Numbered from the stretch's first letter, positions 43,978 to 52,714 are shown. The stretch is DNA of 64,000 nucleotides from CAVVEC01 sp963747105 (GCA_963747105.1 CAVVEC010000007.1:248001-312000), one strand, 5' to 3'. Translations and numbers: made by a program. The notes: generated by a model not told the origin, from the sequence alone.

Positions 43978-46542
43978 ATGGCAGACACCGTCAAGCGAAT
44001 GGACCGGACCGAGATCGCCAAGCGCGTGGAGCGGGCCGAAAAGCTGCTGCAAAAAGGCAAAACCGCCGAAGCGCTGGAAGACTATTTGCAAGTCCTCGCG
44101 GCGGAGCCCGGCAATGATACGGTGTGCCAGATGGCCGCCGATCTCTGCCTTTCCCTGCAGCGTATCCCACAGGCGGTTAAGCTCTTAGGCGATTTGTTCG
44201 AGCGTCAGATCGAGACCGGGGACGCCACCCGCGCCAGCCTCACCTACAAGAAACTGTCCCGGTTTGTGAATCCGACCTGGGAGCAGAAACTGCGCTTCGG
44301 CCAACTGCTGGAGGATTCTCATCGCAAGCAGGCGTTGGAAACCTATGAATCCGTGCTGGAAGAGCTCGCCAAGCAGGGGCGCAAGCAGGACTCTCTCTTG
44401 GTATTGCAGCGGATCCTGACCCTCGATTCCAACGAGCGAAACTTGCTGCGTTTGGGTGAACTCTCGTCCGAGCTAAAAGACGGCAAAGCTGCCGCAGCCG
44501 CGTTTCTGAAACTTGCAGAACTTGCGCAGACCTCCGGCCAGAACGCGGCCCAGTGGATCGAGCGCGCCTATTCCGAAGATCCTGCAGATTCGCAGATCGC
44601 TCTGGCCTACAGCAAGAACTTGATCGAGCAAGGCCAGGTGGGAGCTGCAATTTTTGTCCTCGAGCCCCTGGTCATTGCGGGCTCAGCCCCGGAGGAGTTG
44701 CGGGAGATCTACGGGAAGGCTCTCGTGGCGGCCAAACGGTTGAGCGACGCCGAGCCCGTGCTCTGGCAATTGTTCGAGGAAAAGCCTTCCCGCATCCAGG
44801 AGATCGCAAACCTCGTCGGAATTTTCATTGATAGCCAGCAGGATGCCGAAGCTGTCGCGCTCGGCCGGAAACTAGAGCAGTACCAGCGCCGCAAAGGCGA
44901 TCGCCGCGCTTTCCTGACTTTGATGCAAGAGATCATGGCCGGGCACCGCGCGTCCTCCGAAATGCTCGAGTTCATGAGCGAGCAGTTCAACGCCTCCAAT
45001 CGCGAGACCGATTACTGCCAGACCTTGCTCAAACTGTTCGATCTCTATTGCAGCATGGGGAACTTTGCCAAAGCGGCGGACTCTTTGGATCGGGCCGCCG
45101 AGGTGGATGCCTATGAACCCGGGCACCACAAGCGTCTGGAAATGTTGCGCGGGAAAATTGACGAGAACCGGTTCAAGGTCATTTCCTCCCGTTTCTCCAG
45201 TATGGGCGAGTCGGCCAGCGCGCCGGTTCGCAATGAAGAGAAACTGCTAGGTGCGGCGGCTCTGCAGGATCTTATGCTCCAGGCGGAAATCCTGGTGCAG
45301 TATGGAATGCGCTCCAAAGCCATCGAGCGCTTGCAACGCATCCAGGAACTCTTCCCTCACGAAGAGGAGCGCAACCCGGACCTGCAACAGTTGTACCTGA
45401 CGGCCGGATTGGTTCCCCAGTACGCGGGCTCGGCGCCAGCCCCGCCGGTCGTGTCCTCCGCGCCGGCCGAAGCGCGCGCGTCTGCGCCAGCCTCGAACGA
45501 TGCTGCCGATGTCAGCAGTTTCACCCGCGTAGCCGAAATCACCCGCAAGCTCTACCGCCAGAGCAACGCAGATGCGGTGATGTCCACGACAGCCAAGGAA
45601 ATCGGCGCGCAATGGAAGGTGAGTCGCTGTGTGGTCGCCATGCGCAAACCCGGACTGCTCGCCACCGCCATCAAAGAGTATTGCCCCGATGGCAGGCCCG
45701 CCGAGACCAGCGTGCTGGCAAAAATCGTGCCTACGATGCATGATCTGGCCGTCAACCGCGGCACGCTGACCGTGGCCGATGCGCAGTCGGCTCCCGAGAT
45801 GCAGACCATCCGCGAAATCCTCGTCCAGTTAGCCATCAAATCGGTGCTGGCCTTGCCACTGAGCGATGGATCAGAACAGGTGGGCGTCCTGTTGCTGTTT
45901 GACAGCTCGCCGCGCAGCTGGAATTCCAACGATGTGATGGTGCTCAAAACCATCAGTGATCAGATCGTAATCGCCCTGAACAATGCCGGACTTCGGCGTC
46001 TGGTGAAGAATCTTTCGGTGACTGACGAGCGCTCGGGACTGCTCAAGCGCGCTTCCTATCTCGATCTTTTGATGGCGGAGACCCGCCGCAACGTTCAGCA
46101 GAGCACTCCGGTTACGGTTTTGCTGATGCAGTTCGGTGAAAAGGCAGCCATGGTGAAGGAGTTCGGCGACGCCGCGATCGAATCGATGATGCAGCAAATC
46201 GGCCAACTTTTCGCCGCCAATATCCGGCAGAACGACCTGGCATTCCGTTACGAGACGACGACCATTGCCATTGTTCTCGGGGAAACCTCTGAAAAAGAGG
46301 GCGTGATGGCGGCGGAGAAACTGCAGAAGCTGTTGGCTCAAGTGCGGCTGCCGGAGAAGCAAGACGCGATCCGCTACAACGCAGGTCTGGCCGAAGCCGT
46401 GGTGCGCGGGGAGTACGACCCCGTGGACATCGTCACCGAGGTGATCAATCGCGCCGAGCTGGCTCTGCATTCCTCGGTTGTCCAGGGCGCGGGCAAGATC
46501 GTCGCCTTGGCCGCTTCATTCGCCAGCGCCGCGGTAGCATAA
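43978..46542 (+). CDS. TPR-GAF-degenerate GGDEF signalling protein
   Basis: 854 residues, intact. Residues 1-480 form TPR-like helical repeats (AEKLLQKGKTAEALEDYLQVLAAEPGN and similar). An Ala/Pro-rich linker (about 480-515) leads to a GAF domain (about 520-680: ITRKLYRQSNADAVMSTTAKEIGAQWKVSRCVV to ISDQIVIALNNA). The last 165 residues fold like a GGDEF domain, but the active-site loop reads RYETTTIAIVL instead of RYGGDEFAIVL, so no cyclase activity is expected. It is probably a cytosolic scaffold or sensor. Ligand unknown. Confidence 0.85.
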   Translation: MADTVKRMDRTEIAKRVERAEKLLQKGKTAEALEDYLQVLAAEPGNDTVCQMAADLCLSLQRIPQAVKLLGDLFERQIETGDATRASLTYKKLSRFVNPTWEQKLRFGQLLEDSHRKQALETYESVLEELAKQGRKQDSLLVLQRILTLDSNERNLLRLGELSSELKDGKAAAAAFLKLAELAQTSGQNAAQWIERAYSEDPADSQIALAYSKNLIEQGQVGAAIFVLEPLVIAGSAPEELREIYGKALVAAKRLSDAEPVLWQLFEEKPSRIQEIANLVGIFIDSQQDAEAVALGRKLEQYQRRKGDRRAFLTLMQEIMAGHRASSEMLEFMSEQFNASNRETDYCQTLLKLFDLYCSMGNFAKAADSLDRAAEVDAYEPGHHKRLEMLRGKIDENRFKVISSRFSSMGESASAPVRNEEKLLGAAALQDLMLQAEILVQYGMRSKAIERLQRIQELFPHEEERNPDLQQLYLTAGLVPQYAGSAPAPPVVSSAPAEARASAPASNDAADVSSFTRVAEITRKLYRQSNADAVMSTTAKEIGAQWKVSRCVVAMRKPGLLATAIKEYCPDGRPAETSVLAKIVPTMHDLAVNRGTLTVADAQSAPEMQTIREILVQLAIKSVLALPLSDGSEQVGVLLLFDSSPRSWNSNDVMVLKTISDQIVIALNNAGLRRLVKNLSVTDERSGLLKRASYLDLLMAETRRNVQQSTPVTVLLMQFGEKAAMVKEFGDAAIESMMQQIGQLFAANIRQNDLAFRYETTTIAIVLGETSEKEGVMAAEKLQKLLAQVRLPEKQDAIRYNAGLAEAVVRGEYDPVDIVTEVINRAELALHSSVVQGAGKIVALAASFASAAVA

Positions 46543-46957
46543 AATATCGGCTCCGCCGCGTGCTCTCAATGATCAGTTCCGTAGCCGCCGCGTTAACAAC
46601 ATTCCTGCGCCGACCCTGAAAACTTCAACCACTCGGCAACCATCGTCTCCCTTGCATGTTCTAACGGGTAGTGGCTCGGTTGGGAAATGCCGTCTCTTAT
46701 GGACGGCGTCATCCTGAGCTTGCGAAGGATCTGGCCTGGAGCGGATCTGCACTTTGACTGGGCAACAGCGCCGGTGCGCGCAAGATCCTTCGGGACCGGA
46801 AGTCCCTCTGGATGACGCAGTGTCGAATATTTGCCTAAGCTGAGACACTACCTTCTACCGGCTCAGCTTGCTCAAAAGATTTCGACCCTCTACACTGGAA
46901 ATTTCCCAGTAAAGGGCGTGCTCGCGCCGTGGGCGACCATGGAGGCGGGGAGGATGC
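46543..46957. other. Gene-free region with repeats
   Basis: 415 bp between two plus-strand genes. It contains a small hairpin GCCGTC-TCTTAT-GGACGGC near 46690-46708, the dispersed repeat annotated separately, and an imperfect mirror of the phrase GGTAGTGGCTCGG (about 46668) with GACACTACCTTCTACCGGCTC (about 46845). I see no convincing coding sequence. The promoter of the lipoprotein gene should lie in the last 80 bp. Confidence 0.6.
46707..46817. repeat. GTCATCCTGAGC dispersed palindromic repeat
   Basis: CGTCATCCTGAGCTTGCGAAGGATCT at the left end mirrors AGATCCTTCGGGACCGG...GGATGACG at the right. Related words occur at 35610-35632, 49708-49736, 54003-54026 and 58706-58731. This GTCATCC-family element is widespread in acidobacteria and some other soil bacteria (recalled, not searched). 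Confidence 0.7.
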
Positions 46958-49150
46958 ATGGGTAGGTCCGGTTCGGTCGGGTTCGCAGTTCTTATTCCTG
47001 TGTTTATGTTCTTGGTTGCCGGGGCGACCGGCTGCGGCAGCCAAGCTGTAACCACCGCCTCCAACGCGGTCCCCGCCAGCATCAGGCTTACGCCCAGTCC
47101 TAGCGCCTCCATGGAACTGGGCACCTACCAGGCATTTACGGCCACCCCTGTGGACAGCGCCAATAGAGCGGTCACGACTGAGATCTCGTTCCAGTCCAGC
47201 AACACGGCGGTGGTGACCGTAGCCGTGAACGGAATGGTTTGTGCCGGCGCCTGGGATTCGCTGACCAACCCGCAAATATGCACACCGGGCCCGGTAGGAG
47301 TGGCTCAGGTGTCGGCGACCGCGCAAGGAGTCAGCAGCCCTCCCACCGCGGTTTACGTTCACCAGCACATAGACAAGATGGTGCTGGCAGATATCTGCGC
47401 CGTGGCTGGGCCACCAACTCCCTGCACTCTGCCACGAAATGTATGCCAGTCTCTCAACCAGAATTCAGCTCCGCAGAACACCGTCTATGAAGCCAGAGCA
47501 TACAGCGGGGGGACCGATATCACTTCCACGGCAGGACAATTTAACTGGCAGGCGGCCAACTCTTCTGTAGTCACTCTCAGCAATACGGCCGCTGGTCTGA
47601 GCAACATGGTGAACAGTGTTTCGCTAAACCAGGTGGAGGGAACTGCCACAACCCCGGGCGTGAGTCCGGTATTTGCCACGATTGGCACCGCCACCAGTGT
47701 CCCCGTAAATTTCACGACCTGTCCCGTCCAGGCGATCTCGCTAACCGTCACGAATGCCACGAAAACTTCGGAGACCATTGTGCCGACGGTAACCGACACA
47801 GCGGGCAACGTCATCATGTCACAGGGATCTAAGACGTCGGTTCCGCTAACCTGGAGTTCTTCCGAGCCTGCATCAGTGACCGTCACCAGCAGTGGCGCGG
47901 CAACCGGATCGGCGACGGGCGGTGGTGCGGCTATCATTGCGTCGTGTACCCCTCCGACCTGCAACGTCGGATTTCTGCCGACTCAGCCGATCTATCCCGA
48001 GAAAGTAGTTACTCTAACGGTAGCCGGCACCGGGAACCCCCAGAATTCAACTACGTACATCAGCAGCACGGGTTGCGGCACGGCCGATGGTTGCGTCAGC
48101 ACGGTTGTGGCGGTAACGGCGCCCGCCAACACTCTGGGGAACACCTTCATTTTGCCGGCCACGCCAAACTCGCTCGTCTTCAACCGGCAAGGGACCAAAG
48201 CTTACCTGGGAACCAATTCCGGACTGCTGGGCAGCAAGGGTCTGATGGTGTTTGACCCCTCGGCTGGCTCCATCACCCAATTCACTTCGATGCCCGGCAA
48301 CGTGTTGGCCGTTTCCCCCGACGGAAGCAAAATCATCGTGTCCGACACGACCGACACACCGAACCAGGTATACATCTTTGACACGACGACCAATGGACGT
48401 GCGATATTTTCGATCACGGGGGCTACAGCCGCTGATTTTTCGCCGGACAGCCTGAAAGCCCACATTCTGGCCGACAACGGCAACACGCTTTACGTCTACT
48501 CGAAGCTGGAAGCCTTGCGGAAAATTCCGTTGAGCGCTCCCGCCAACGATGTGACCTTCCTCTCGGAGGGCGCATTTGCCTACTTGGCGGGCGGCGTTCC
48601 GAACGCCGTGACGGTATGGAGAACCTGCGATAATTTCGGGCCCGCCGACACCATCGGCACTCCGGCCACGCCGGCCTTTATAAAGACTCTCCCGGATGCG
48701 GCCCATGTGCTGGCGCTGGACCCGCCCGGTATCGACATTATCAGCGTGAACACGACCCCGACGGGCTGTGCACCCAGCGTGAGTGACAGCGTTTCATCCT
48801 TCAACCTGGGCCAAGGCAATTTCACGGCTAAGCAGCTGATCATTTCGGAGGACGGCTCGACCGCGTATGTGGTCGCTTCGAGCCTGGCCAGCATCCTGAC
48901 CTTCAATATCTCCGCTGAGACAACGGCAGCTCTTCCGTTGTTTGGGAATGCAAACCCCATCCGGGCCACCCTTACTCCGGACGGCACGCTGCTCTATGTC
49001 GCCGCGAGCGACGGCACGGTACACGTCGTCAACACCGTGGCGGGTGGAGACATTCAGCAGATCTCGTTTCCCCTGAACCTCTGCCAAAACTCAGCCGGAC
49101 AACCGTGGTCAACTCCCTGCAAGCCGGACCTGGTTGCGGTCCAACCCTAG
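46958..49150 (+). CDS. Large lipoprotein with Ig-like and beta-propeller domains
   Basis: 730 residues. Lipoprotein signal with VAGATGC (lipobox near residue 26). Residues about 40-130 and 250-370 are BIG2-like Ig folds (SIRLTPSPSASMELGTYQAFTATPVD, FQSSNTAVVTVAVNGMV, LTWSSSEPASVTVTSSGAATG). Residues about 390-725 form a YncE/lactonase-like beta-propeller (NRQGTKAYLGTNSG, VSPDGSKIIVSDT, IISEDGSTAYVVA, LTPDGTLLYVAASDGTVHVVN). Many cysteines suggest disulfides outside the membrane. A cell-surface role is likely; the ligand is unknown. Confidence 0.85.
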   Translation: MGRSGSVGFAVLIPVFMFLVAGATGCGSQAVTTASNAVPASIRLTPSPSASMELGTYQAFTATPVDSANRAVTTEISFQSSNTAVVTVAVNGMVCAGAWDSLTNPQICTPGPVGVAQVSATAQGVSSPPTAVYVHQHIDKMVLADICAVAGPPTPCTLPRNVCQSLNQNSAPQNTVYEARAYSGGTDITSTAGQFNWQAANSSVVTLSNTAAGLSNMVNSVSLNQVEGTATTPGVSPVFATIGTATSVPVNFTTCPVQAISLTVTNATKTSETIVPTVTDTAGNVIMSQGSKTSVPLTWSSSEPASVTVTSSGAATGSATGGGAAIIASCTPPTCNVGFLPTQPIYPEKVVTLTVAGTGNPQNSTTYISSTGCGTADGCVSTVVAVTAPANTLGNTFILPATPNSLVFNRQGTKAYLGTNSGLLGSKGLMVFDPSAGSITQFTSMPGNVLAVSPDGSKIIVSDTTDTPNQVYIFDTTTNGRAIFSITGATAADFSPDSLKAHILADNGNTLYVYSKLEALRKIPLSAPANDVTFLSEGAFAYLAGGVPNAVTVWRTCDNFGPADTIGTPATPAFIKTLPDAAHVLALDPPGIDIISVNTTPTGCAPSVSDSVSSFNLGQGNFTAKQLIISEDGSTAYVVASSLASILTFNISAETTAALPLFGNANPIRATLTPDGTLLYVAASDGTVHVVNTVAGGDIQQISFPLNLCQNSAGQPWSTPCKPDLVAVQP

Positions 49151-49177
49151 GGAAGCGGTGGATGGTCGTTGGTCCTT

Positions 49178-49597
49178 CTAGGCTTTGGCCTTCTCCAACT
49201 CCCGGCCGATGCTGTCCAGGACTCCGTTGATGAATTGCACGGATTCGGGGCTGGAAAACTTGCGCGCGATCTCCAGCGCCTCGTTGATAACAACGGCACG
49301 GGGGGTAGAGGGGAAACCCATCAGTTCCGCCACCGCGGAGCGCATGACGTTGCGGTCGACGGCCGCCATGCGGTCCATGCGCCAGTGTTCGGCATGACGC
49401 TCGATGAGGCCGTCAATGTCGGCGCCGCGATCGCTAGCCACCCGGAAAAGATCCTCCGCGAAATCGCGCACGTCTTTATGCGCGGAACTGTGCTCGCTCC
49501 AGAAGGTACGACGGACCTCCTCGGGAGTCTGCCGCCCCATATCTGCCTGGAACAGCATTTGCAGCGCGAGTTCGCGGGATTTGCGGCGGGTGCCCAT
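49178..49597 (-). CDS. nusB: Transcription antitermination factor NusB
   Basis: 139 residues, intact all-helical NusB: RRKSRELALQMLFQADM at the start, then DFAEDLFRVASDRGADIDGLIERHAEHWRMDRMAAVDRNVMRSAVAEL and the C-terminal PRAVVINEALEIARKFSSPESVQFINGVLDSI. It binds boxA RNA with NusE during rRNA antitermination. It directly follows ribH on the same strand, the common ribH-nusB arrangement. An AGCTAGTAGTTAG-type simple repeat lies between them. Confidence 0.95.
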   Translation of the reverse strand: MGTRRKSRELALQMLFQADMGRQTPEEVRRTFWSEHSSAHKDVRDFAEDLFRVASDRGADIDGLIERHAEHWRMDRMAAVDRNVMRSAVAELMGFPSTPRAVVINEALEIARKFSSPESVQFINGVLDSIGRELEKAKA

Positions 49598-49663
49598 AAG
49601 AACCGGTAGCTAGTAGTTAGTAGGTGGTAGCTGGTAGTCAGTAGTCAGTTTACTGTAGGCGCG

Positions 49664-50647
49664 CTATCTGCGTTTGCGCTTTTGACTGAAAGTTCGGCCT
49701 TTGGTGAGTTTGTCATTCCGAGCAGCGCGAGGAATCTGCTTTTTGCTGAAAGCTGACGGCTGAGAGCGGACGGCTTGCTTGCGTTTGCTGACTCCTGACT
49801 CCTGACCACTGACTACTTTCTTCAGGTTCGCCATCTCCACTGCGGCCAGCGCGGCTTCGAAACCCTTGTTGCCCATCTTCAGGCCAGCGCGATCGATGGC
49901 TTGCTCCAGCGTCTCGCAGGTAAGGACGCCAAATGCGTGAGGAACACCGGTTTCCTGTGCGGACTGGCCGATGCCGCGCGTGACCTCGTTGACAATCACG
50001 TCGTAGTGAGCGGTGTCGCCGCGCAGCAGACAGCCAAGGCAGATGATCGCGTCGTACTTCTTCGTTTCAGCCAGCGTGCGGCCCGCGGAGGGGATTTCAA
50101 AGGCGCCGGGAACGCGGACGATGTGGAGGTCGCGAGTCCCGCCACATCGTGTTAGCCCGTCAATTGTGCCGGCAAGCAGCCTTTCCGTGACGAACGAGTT
50201 GAAGCGAGACACAACAATCGCGAAACGCTTTCCCTTGGCATCCAGACTGCCTTCAAAACCGGCGTCGGCTCGCGCGGCGGCCACGGTCGTTCGAAATCCG
50301 GTGAAGTCAATGCGGGTGCCCCCGGGCAACTCCACCCTGAAACTTCGCACGGCATGGCCCGGTTCTGGACCGGAGTCGTCCCCCACCGTCTTTAGACCCA
50401 TCTTCTTCACGACTTCCACCGCAGAATCCGGATCAGAGATCATGATTTCGAGGTCCGCGTAATCACGGAAGTTCTTGCGGTGGACGACCTCCAATGTCGA
50501 AACCGCAGGTCGGAACGGCTGCAGGCGATAGTGCCCGTAATTTTCCAACTCCTTACTTTCAAGGCCTAGGGCGTCGAGCAGCGTAGTCAGCAAGTCGAAG
50601 TCGTCCGAACTCCGAACCTGAACCGTGAGATGAATAGAGTTGATCAC
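49664..50647 (-). CDS. ribH: 6,7-dimethyl-8-ribityllumazine synthase with an extra N-terminal domain
   Basis: 327 residues. Residues about 127-275 are lumazine synthase: GFEGSLDAKGKRFAIVVSRFNSFVTERLLAGTIDGL, VPGAFEIPSAGRTL, GCLLRGDTAHYDVIVNEVTRG with the catalytic His, and TLEQAIDRAG. It makes the riboflavin precursor. Residues 1-126 (MINSIHLTVQVRSSDDFDLL) form an unrecognised domain joined in frame with no start codon at the usual RibH beginning. A basic tail from about residue 280 is translated from simple repeats. Upstream of nusB. Confidence 0.88.
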   Translation of the reverse strand: MINSIHLTVQVRSSDDFDLLTTLLDALGLESKELENYGHYRLQPFRPAVSTLEVVHRKNFRDYADLEIMISDPDSAVEVVKKMGLKTVGDDSGPEPGHAVRSFRVELPGGTRIDFTGFRTTVAAARADAGFEGSLDAKGKRFAIVVSRFNSFVTERLLAGTIDGLTRCGGTRDLHIVRVPGAFEIPSAGRTLAETKKYDAIICLGCLLRGDTAHYDVIVNEVTRGIGQSAQETGVPHAFGVLTCETLEQAIDRAGLKMGNKGFEAALAAVEMANLKKVVSGQESGVSKRKQAVRSQPSAFSKKQIPRAARNDKLTKGRTFSQKRKRR

Positions 50648-50655
50648 TTATGAAA

Positions 50656-50745
50656 TGCCGCCGCCCTGCGGGGCGTGCGTTGGGCCTTGACCTTACCCAG
50701 GGCTTACGCCCTGGGCTAAACTATGCCGCTCCTTCGGAGCTGAGC
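50656..50745. repeat. Dispersed palindromic repeat (copy 2 of 2)
   Basis: Same order as the element at 10786-10876: GCCGCCCTGCGGGGCG, then the perfect CCCAGGGC-TTAC-GCCCTGGG at 50696-50715, then GCTCC-TTC-GGAGC. The copy lies between divergent orientations of nothing functional: downstream of the crotonase gene and upstream of ribH. Confidence 0.7.
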
Positions 50746-50819
50746 TCGTTTCTCTGTGGCTCTGTGTCTCCGTGGTGAGTTCTTGAGCTCTGCGAAATCT
50801 GCGTCAATCTGCGGCTAAG
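50746..50819. repeat. Phrase-like low-complexity repeat
   Basis: CTCTGTGGCTCTGTGTCTCCGTGGTGAG followed by TCTGCGTCAATCTGCGG. Near-identical phrases occur at 54050-54078 (CCTCTGTGCCTCCGTGGT) and 53046-53068 (GATCCGTGTGAATCCGTGG). All are intergenic and beside the acyl-CoA genes. Confidence 0.55.
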
Positions 50820-51602
50820 CTATTTCCCTTTGAACTGCGCCGCCCGCTTCTCCAGGAACGCGGTCGTGCCCTCTTTCTTGTCTTCGGTGGCGCAGCACAC
50901 GCCGAATAGGGTCGCCTCGAGATACAGGCCTTCCGCCAGGGTCATCTCCATGCCCTTGTTCACTGCCTCCATGACATACTGCACAGCCAGCGGAGCGTTA
51001 GCGATGATCTTCTGTGCGATGGCCTCGGCGCGCGGGATCAGTTCGGCGGCAGCCGTGACCTCGTTGACCAACCCTATGCGGTGCGCCTCCTGCGCGGTGA
51101 TCATCTCGCCCACCAGCAAAATCTGCATAGCGATTCCCTTCCCGACAAGGCGCGGCAGACGCTGCGTGCCGCCGTAGCCTGGCATAACTCCGAGCTTGAC
51201 CTCGGGCTGGCCGAGCTTGGCATTCTCGCTCGCAAGACGCATGGTGCACGCCATCGCCATTTCGCATCCGCCGCCGAGGGCAAAGCCGTTGATGCAGGCG
51301 ATCACCGGCTTGCCCAGGTTTTCGATTAAATCAAGAACGCTCTGGCCGCGGTGAGTGTATTCCTTGCCGCTGACCGCGTCGTGTTTGGCCAGTTCGGCAA
51401 TGTCGGCGCCCGCGATGAATGCCTTCTCGCCCGCTCCAGTCAGGATGGCAACTCGGATGTTCGCGTCGTCTTTGATGTCAGTGAAGGCGGCGCGCAGCTC
51501 TTCCATGGTGGCCATGTTGAGCGCGTTGAGGACTTTCGGCCGGTTGACGGTGACGTAGGCGATCGAGGATTTCTTTTCGAGGATGAGGTTTTCGTAGGTC
51601 AT
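50820..51602 (-). CDS. Enoyl-CoA hydratase (crotonase family)
   Basis: 260 residues from the ATG at 51602 (MTYENLILEKKSSIAYVTVNRP). Oxyanion-hole residues in EKAFIAGADIAEL and NGFALGGGCEMAMACTMRLAS. The two catalytic glutamates are in GGGCE and GQPEVKLGVMPGYGGTQRLPR, so hydratase activity is expected. It probably works with the dehydrogenase at 53074 and thiolase at 54081 in short-chain acyl-CoA metabolism, although two small genes and a RelBE pair separate them. The longer frame to 51737 lacks family support. Confidence 0.93.
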   Translation of the reverse strand: MTYENLILEKKSSIAYVTVNRPKVLNALNMATMEELRAAFTDIKDDANIRVAILTGAGEKAFIAGADIAELAKHDAVSGKEYTHRGQSVLDLIENLGKPVIACINGFALGGGCEMAMACTMRLASENAKLGQPEVKLGVMPGYGGTQRLPRLVGKGIAMQILLVGEMITAQEAHRIGLVNEVTAAAELIPRAEAIAQKIIANAPLAVQYVMEAVNKGMEMTLAEGLYLEATLFGVCCATEDKKEGTTAFLEKRAAQFKGK

Positions 51603-51684
51603 AATGATCGCGCCCATACTGCGGCAACTAGACGACAAAATCAAGTCTCGGTCGGTGGCTCGGAATCGGCAAGCTATATGGCTG

Positions 51685-51948
51685 CTATCTCTTGTAGCTC
51701 TTCTTGTGGCTCTTCTTCTTGACCGGTTTACTCTCACTCTTCCGGTACACGGTCGGGCTGCCAGCCACAGCCTTTAAGTGTTCGCGTTTCGCGTCGGGTC
51801 CTTTGCCACTGGCGGGGCCCGGTCGTGCCCTCATCTCCGTCCCACACATTACGCAGTCCCTGCTTCGACGTAGATATACTGTACTGTAGAGCACGAGCAC
51901 GCCGTATGCGGTACACCCTTGCTTCCGACAAACATAGTGAGTGACCAT
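51685..51948 (-). CDS. Small hypothetical protein, possible zinc ribbon
   Basis: 87 residues. Cysteine pairs near the ends of a short domain (YVCRKQGC and DCVMCGTEM) could bind zinc. A lysine-rich tail (KPVKKKSHKKSYKR) suggests nucleic acid contact. I do not recognise the family. It lies 44 bp downstream of the small membrane protein gene on the same strand. Coding status is uncertain, because support is only the open frame and the paired cysteines. Confidence 0.4.
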   Translation of the reverse strand: MVTHYVCRKQGCTAYGVLVLYSTVYLRRSRDCVMCGTEMRARPGPASGKGPDAKREHLKAVAGSPTVYRKSESKPVKKKSHKKSYKR

Positions 51949-51991
51949 CAGTTTCCTTGCGGCGAGCCTTGAGGTATGCCAAGTCCAGCCA

Positions 51992-52411
51992 TCATTCTAT
52001 AGCCCGCCAGCCGTCGTCGTATTTCCGGAACGTCATTGTTCCCTTCGTTTCTTGTGGGTCCGGGTTTGGATCATTCGGTTTCAAACGCCATGTAAACTCA
52101 ACTCGCTTTACGTTGTCGCTCATGTCGGCGATACCTGTAATTTCCACCACCTCAGCGCCTTCGTACCCGCTTGATTCTGTGACCTTGTGCAGAGCGCATG
52201 TTCTACTCAGGCTGCCCGACTCGTCGTCGATCCAACACTTGATCGAGGGCCAATACTCTTGTATCCCAACAACCAGGAGTCCCCCTACGACGATAACAAT
52301 AGTGGCGGCCAATGCCTTCTTCACAACCTCGCCGATGAGGCGCAAAAACAATGCCACACGTCTCTTGGGCGACTCAGTCATCATCACGATGGATTTGTCC
52401 GGGCCAGGCAT
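51992..52411 (-). CDS. Hypothetical single-pass membrane protein
   Basis: 139 residues. One transmembrane helix (KALAATIVIVVGGLLVVGIQ, about 33-52) leaves a roughly 85-residue exported domain with two cysteines (KCWIDDESGSLSRTC) and a beta-rich end (VKRVEFTWRLKPND, GTMTFRKYDDGWR). Not recognised. It is less GC-rich than the flanking acyl-CoA genes, and together with the gene at 51685 and the toxin-antitoxin pair it looks like inserted accessory DNA. Confidence 0.5.
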   Translation of the reverse strand: MPGPDKSIVMMTESPKRRVALFLRLIGEVVKKALAATIVIVVGGLLVVGIQEYWPSIKCWIDDESGSLSRTCALHKVTESSGYEGAEVVEITGIADMSDNVKRVEFTWRLKPNDPNPDPQETKGTMTFRKYDDGWRAIE

Positions 52412-52461
52412 GCCTCAAAGTCAATGTTGGGCGTCGTTCAGCGACAACCAAAATCCGCTCT

Positions 52462-52477
52462 GCTATAATTGTATAGC
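52462..52477. promoter_or_regulatory. Operator-like palindrome over the -10 box of the RelBE-type pair
   Basis: GCTATA-ATTG-TATAGC lies 13 bp before the antitoxin start. It contains the -10 hexamer TATAAT, so antitoxin binding here would block transcription directly. Symmetry and position are seen; autorepression is inferred from the toxin-antitoxin family. Confidence 0.6.
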
Positions 52478-52489
52478 ACGAGGTGACCC

Positions 52490-52714
52490 ATGCTGGCTAT
52501 TCGGCTTCCCGCAACCATTGAAAAGCGCCTCGACCGTCTCGCCAAGCGCACCGGCCGCACTAAAACCTACTACGCCCGCGAAGCCATCCTACAATATCTC
52601 GACGATTTGGAAGACATCTATCTGGCAGAGAAGGCATTGGAGGACATTCGCTCGGGGCGCAGCAAGCCCATTCCGCTCGAAAAAATAATGCGGCGCTATG
52701 GCATGGAAGATTGA
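52490..52714 (+). CDS. Ribbon-helix-helix antitoxin (RelB/DinJ type)
   Basis: 74 residues. MLAIRLPATIEKRLDRLAKRTGRTKTYYAREAILQYLDD is a typical RHH DNA-binding domain. The rest (LEDIYLAEKALEDIRSGRSKPIPLEKI) is the toxin-wrapping helix. It overlaps the toxin gene by 17 bp, and the palindrome upstream probably binds this protein. Confidence 0.9.
   Translation: MLAIRLPATIEKRLDRLAKRTGRTKTYYAREAILQYLDDLEDIYLAEKALEDIRSGRSKPIPLEKIMRRYGMED

Noticed and set aside
49603..49655. CRISPR-like short repeats after ribH
   Set aside because: The units are contiguous simple-sequence words without spacers.
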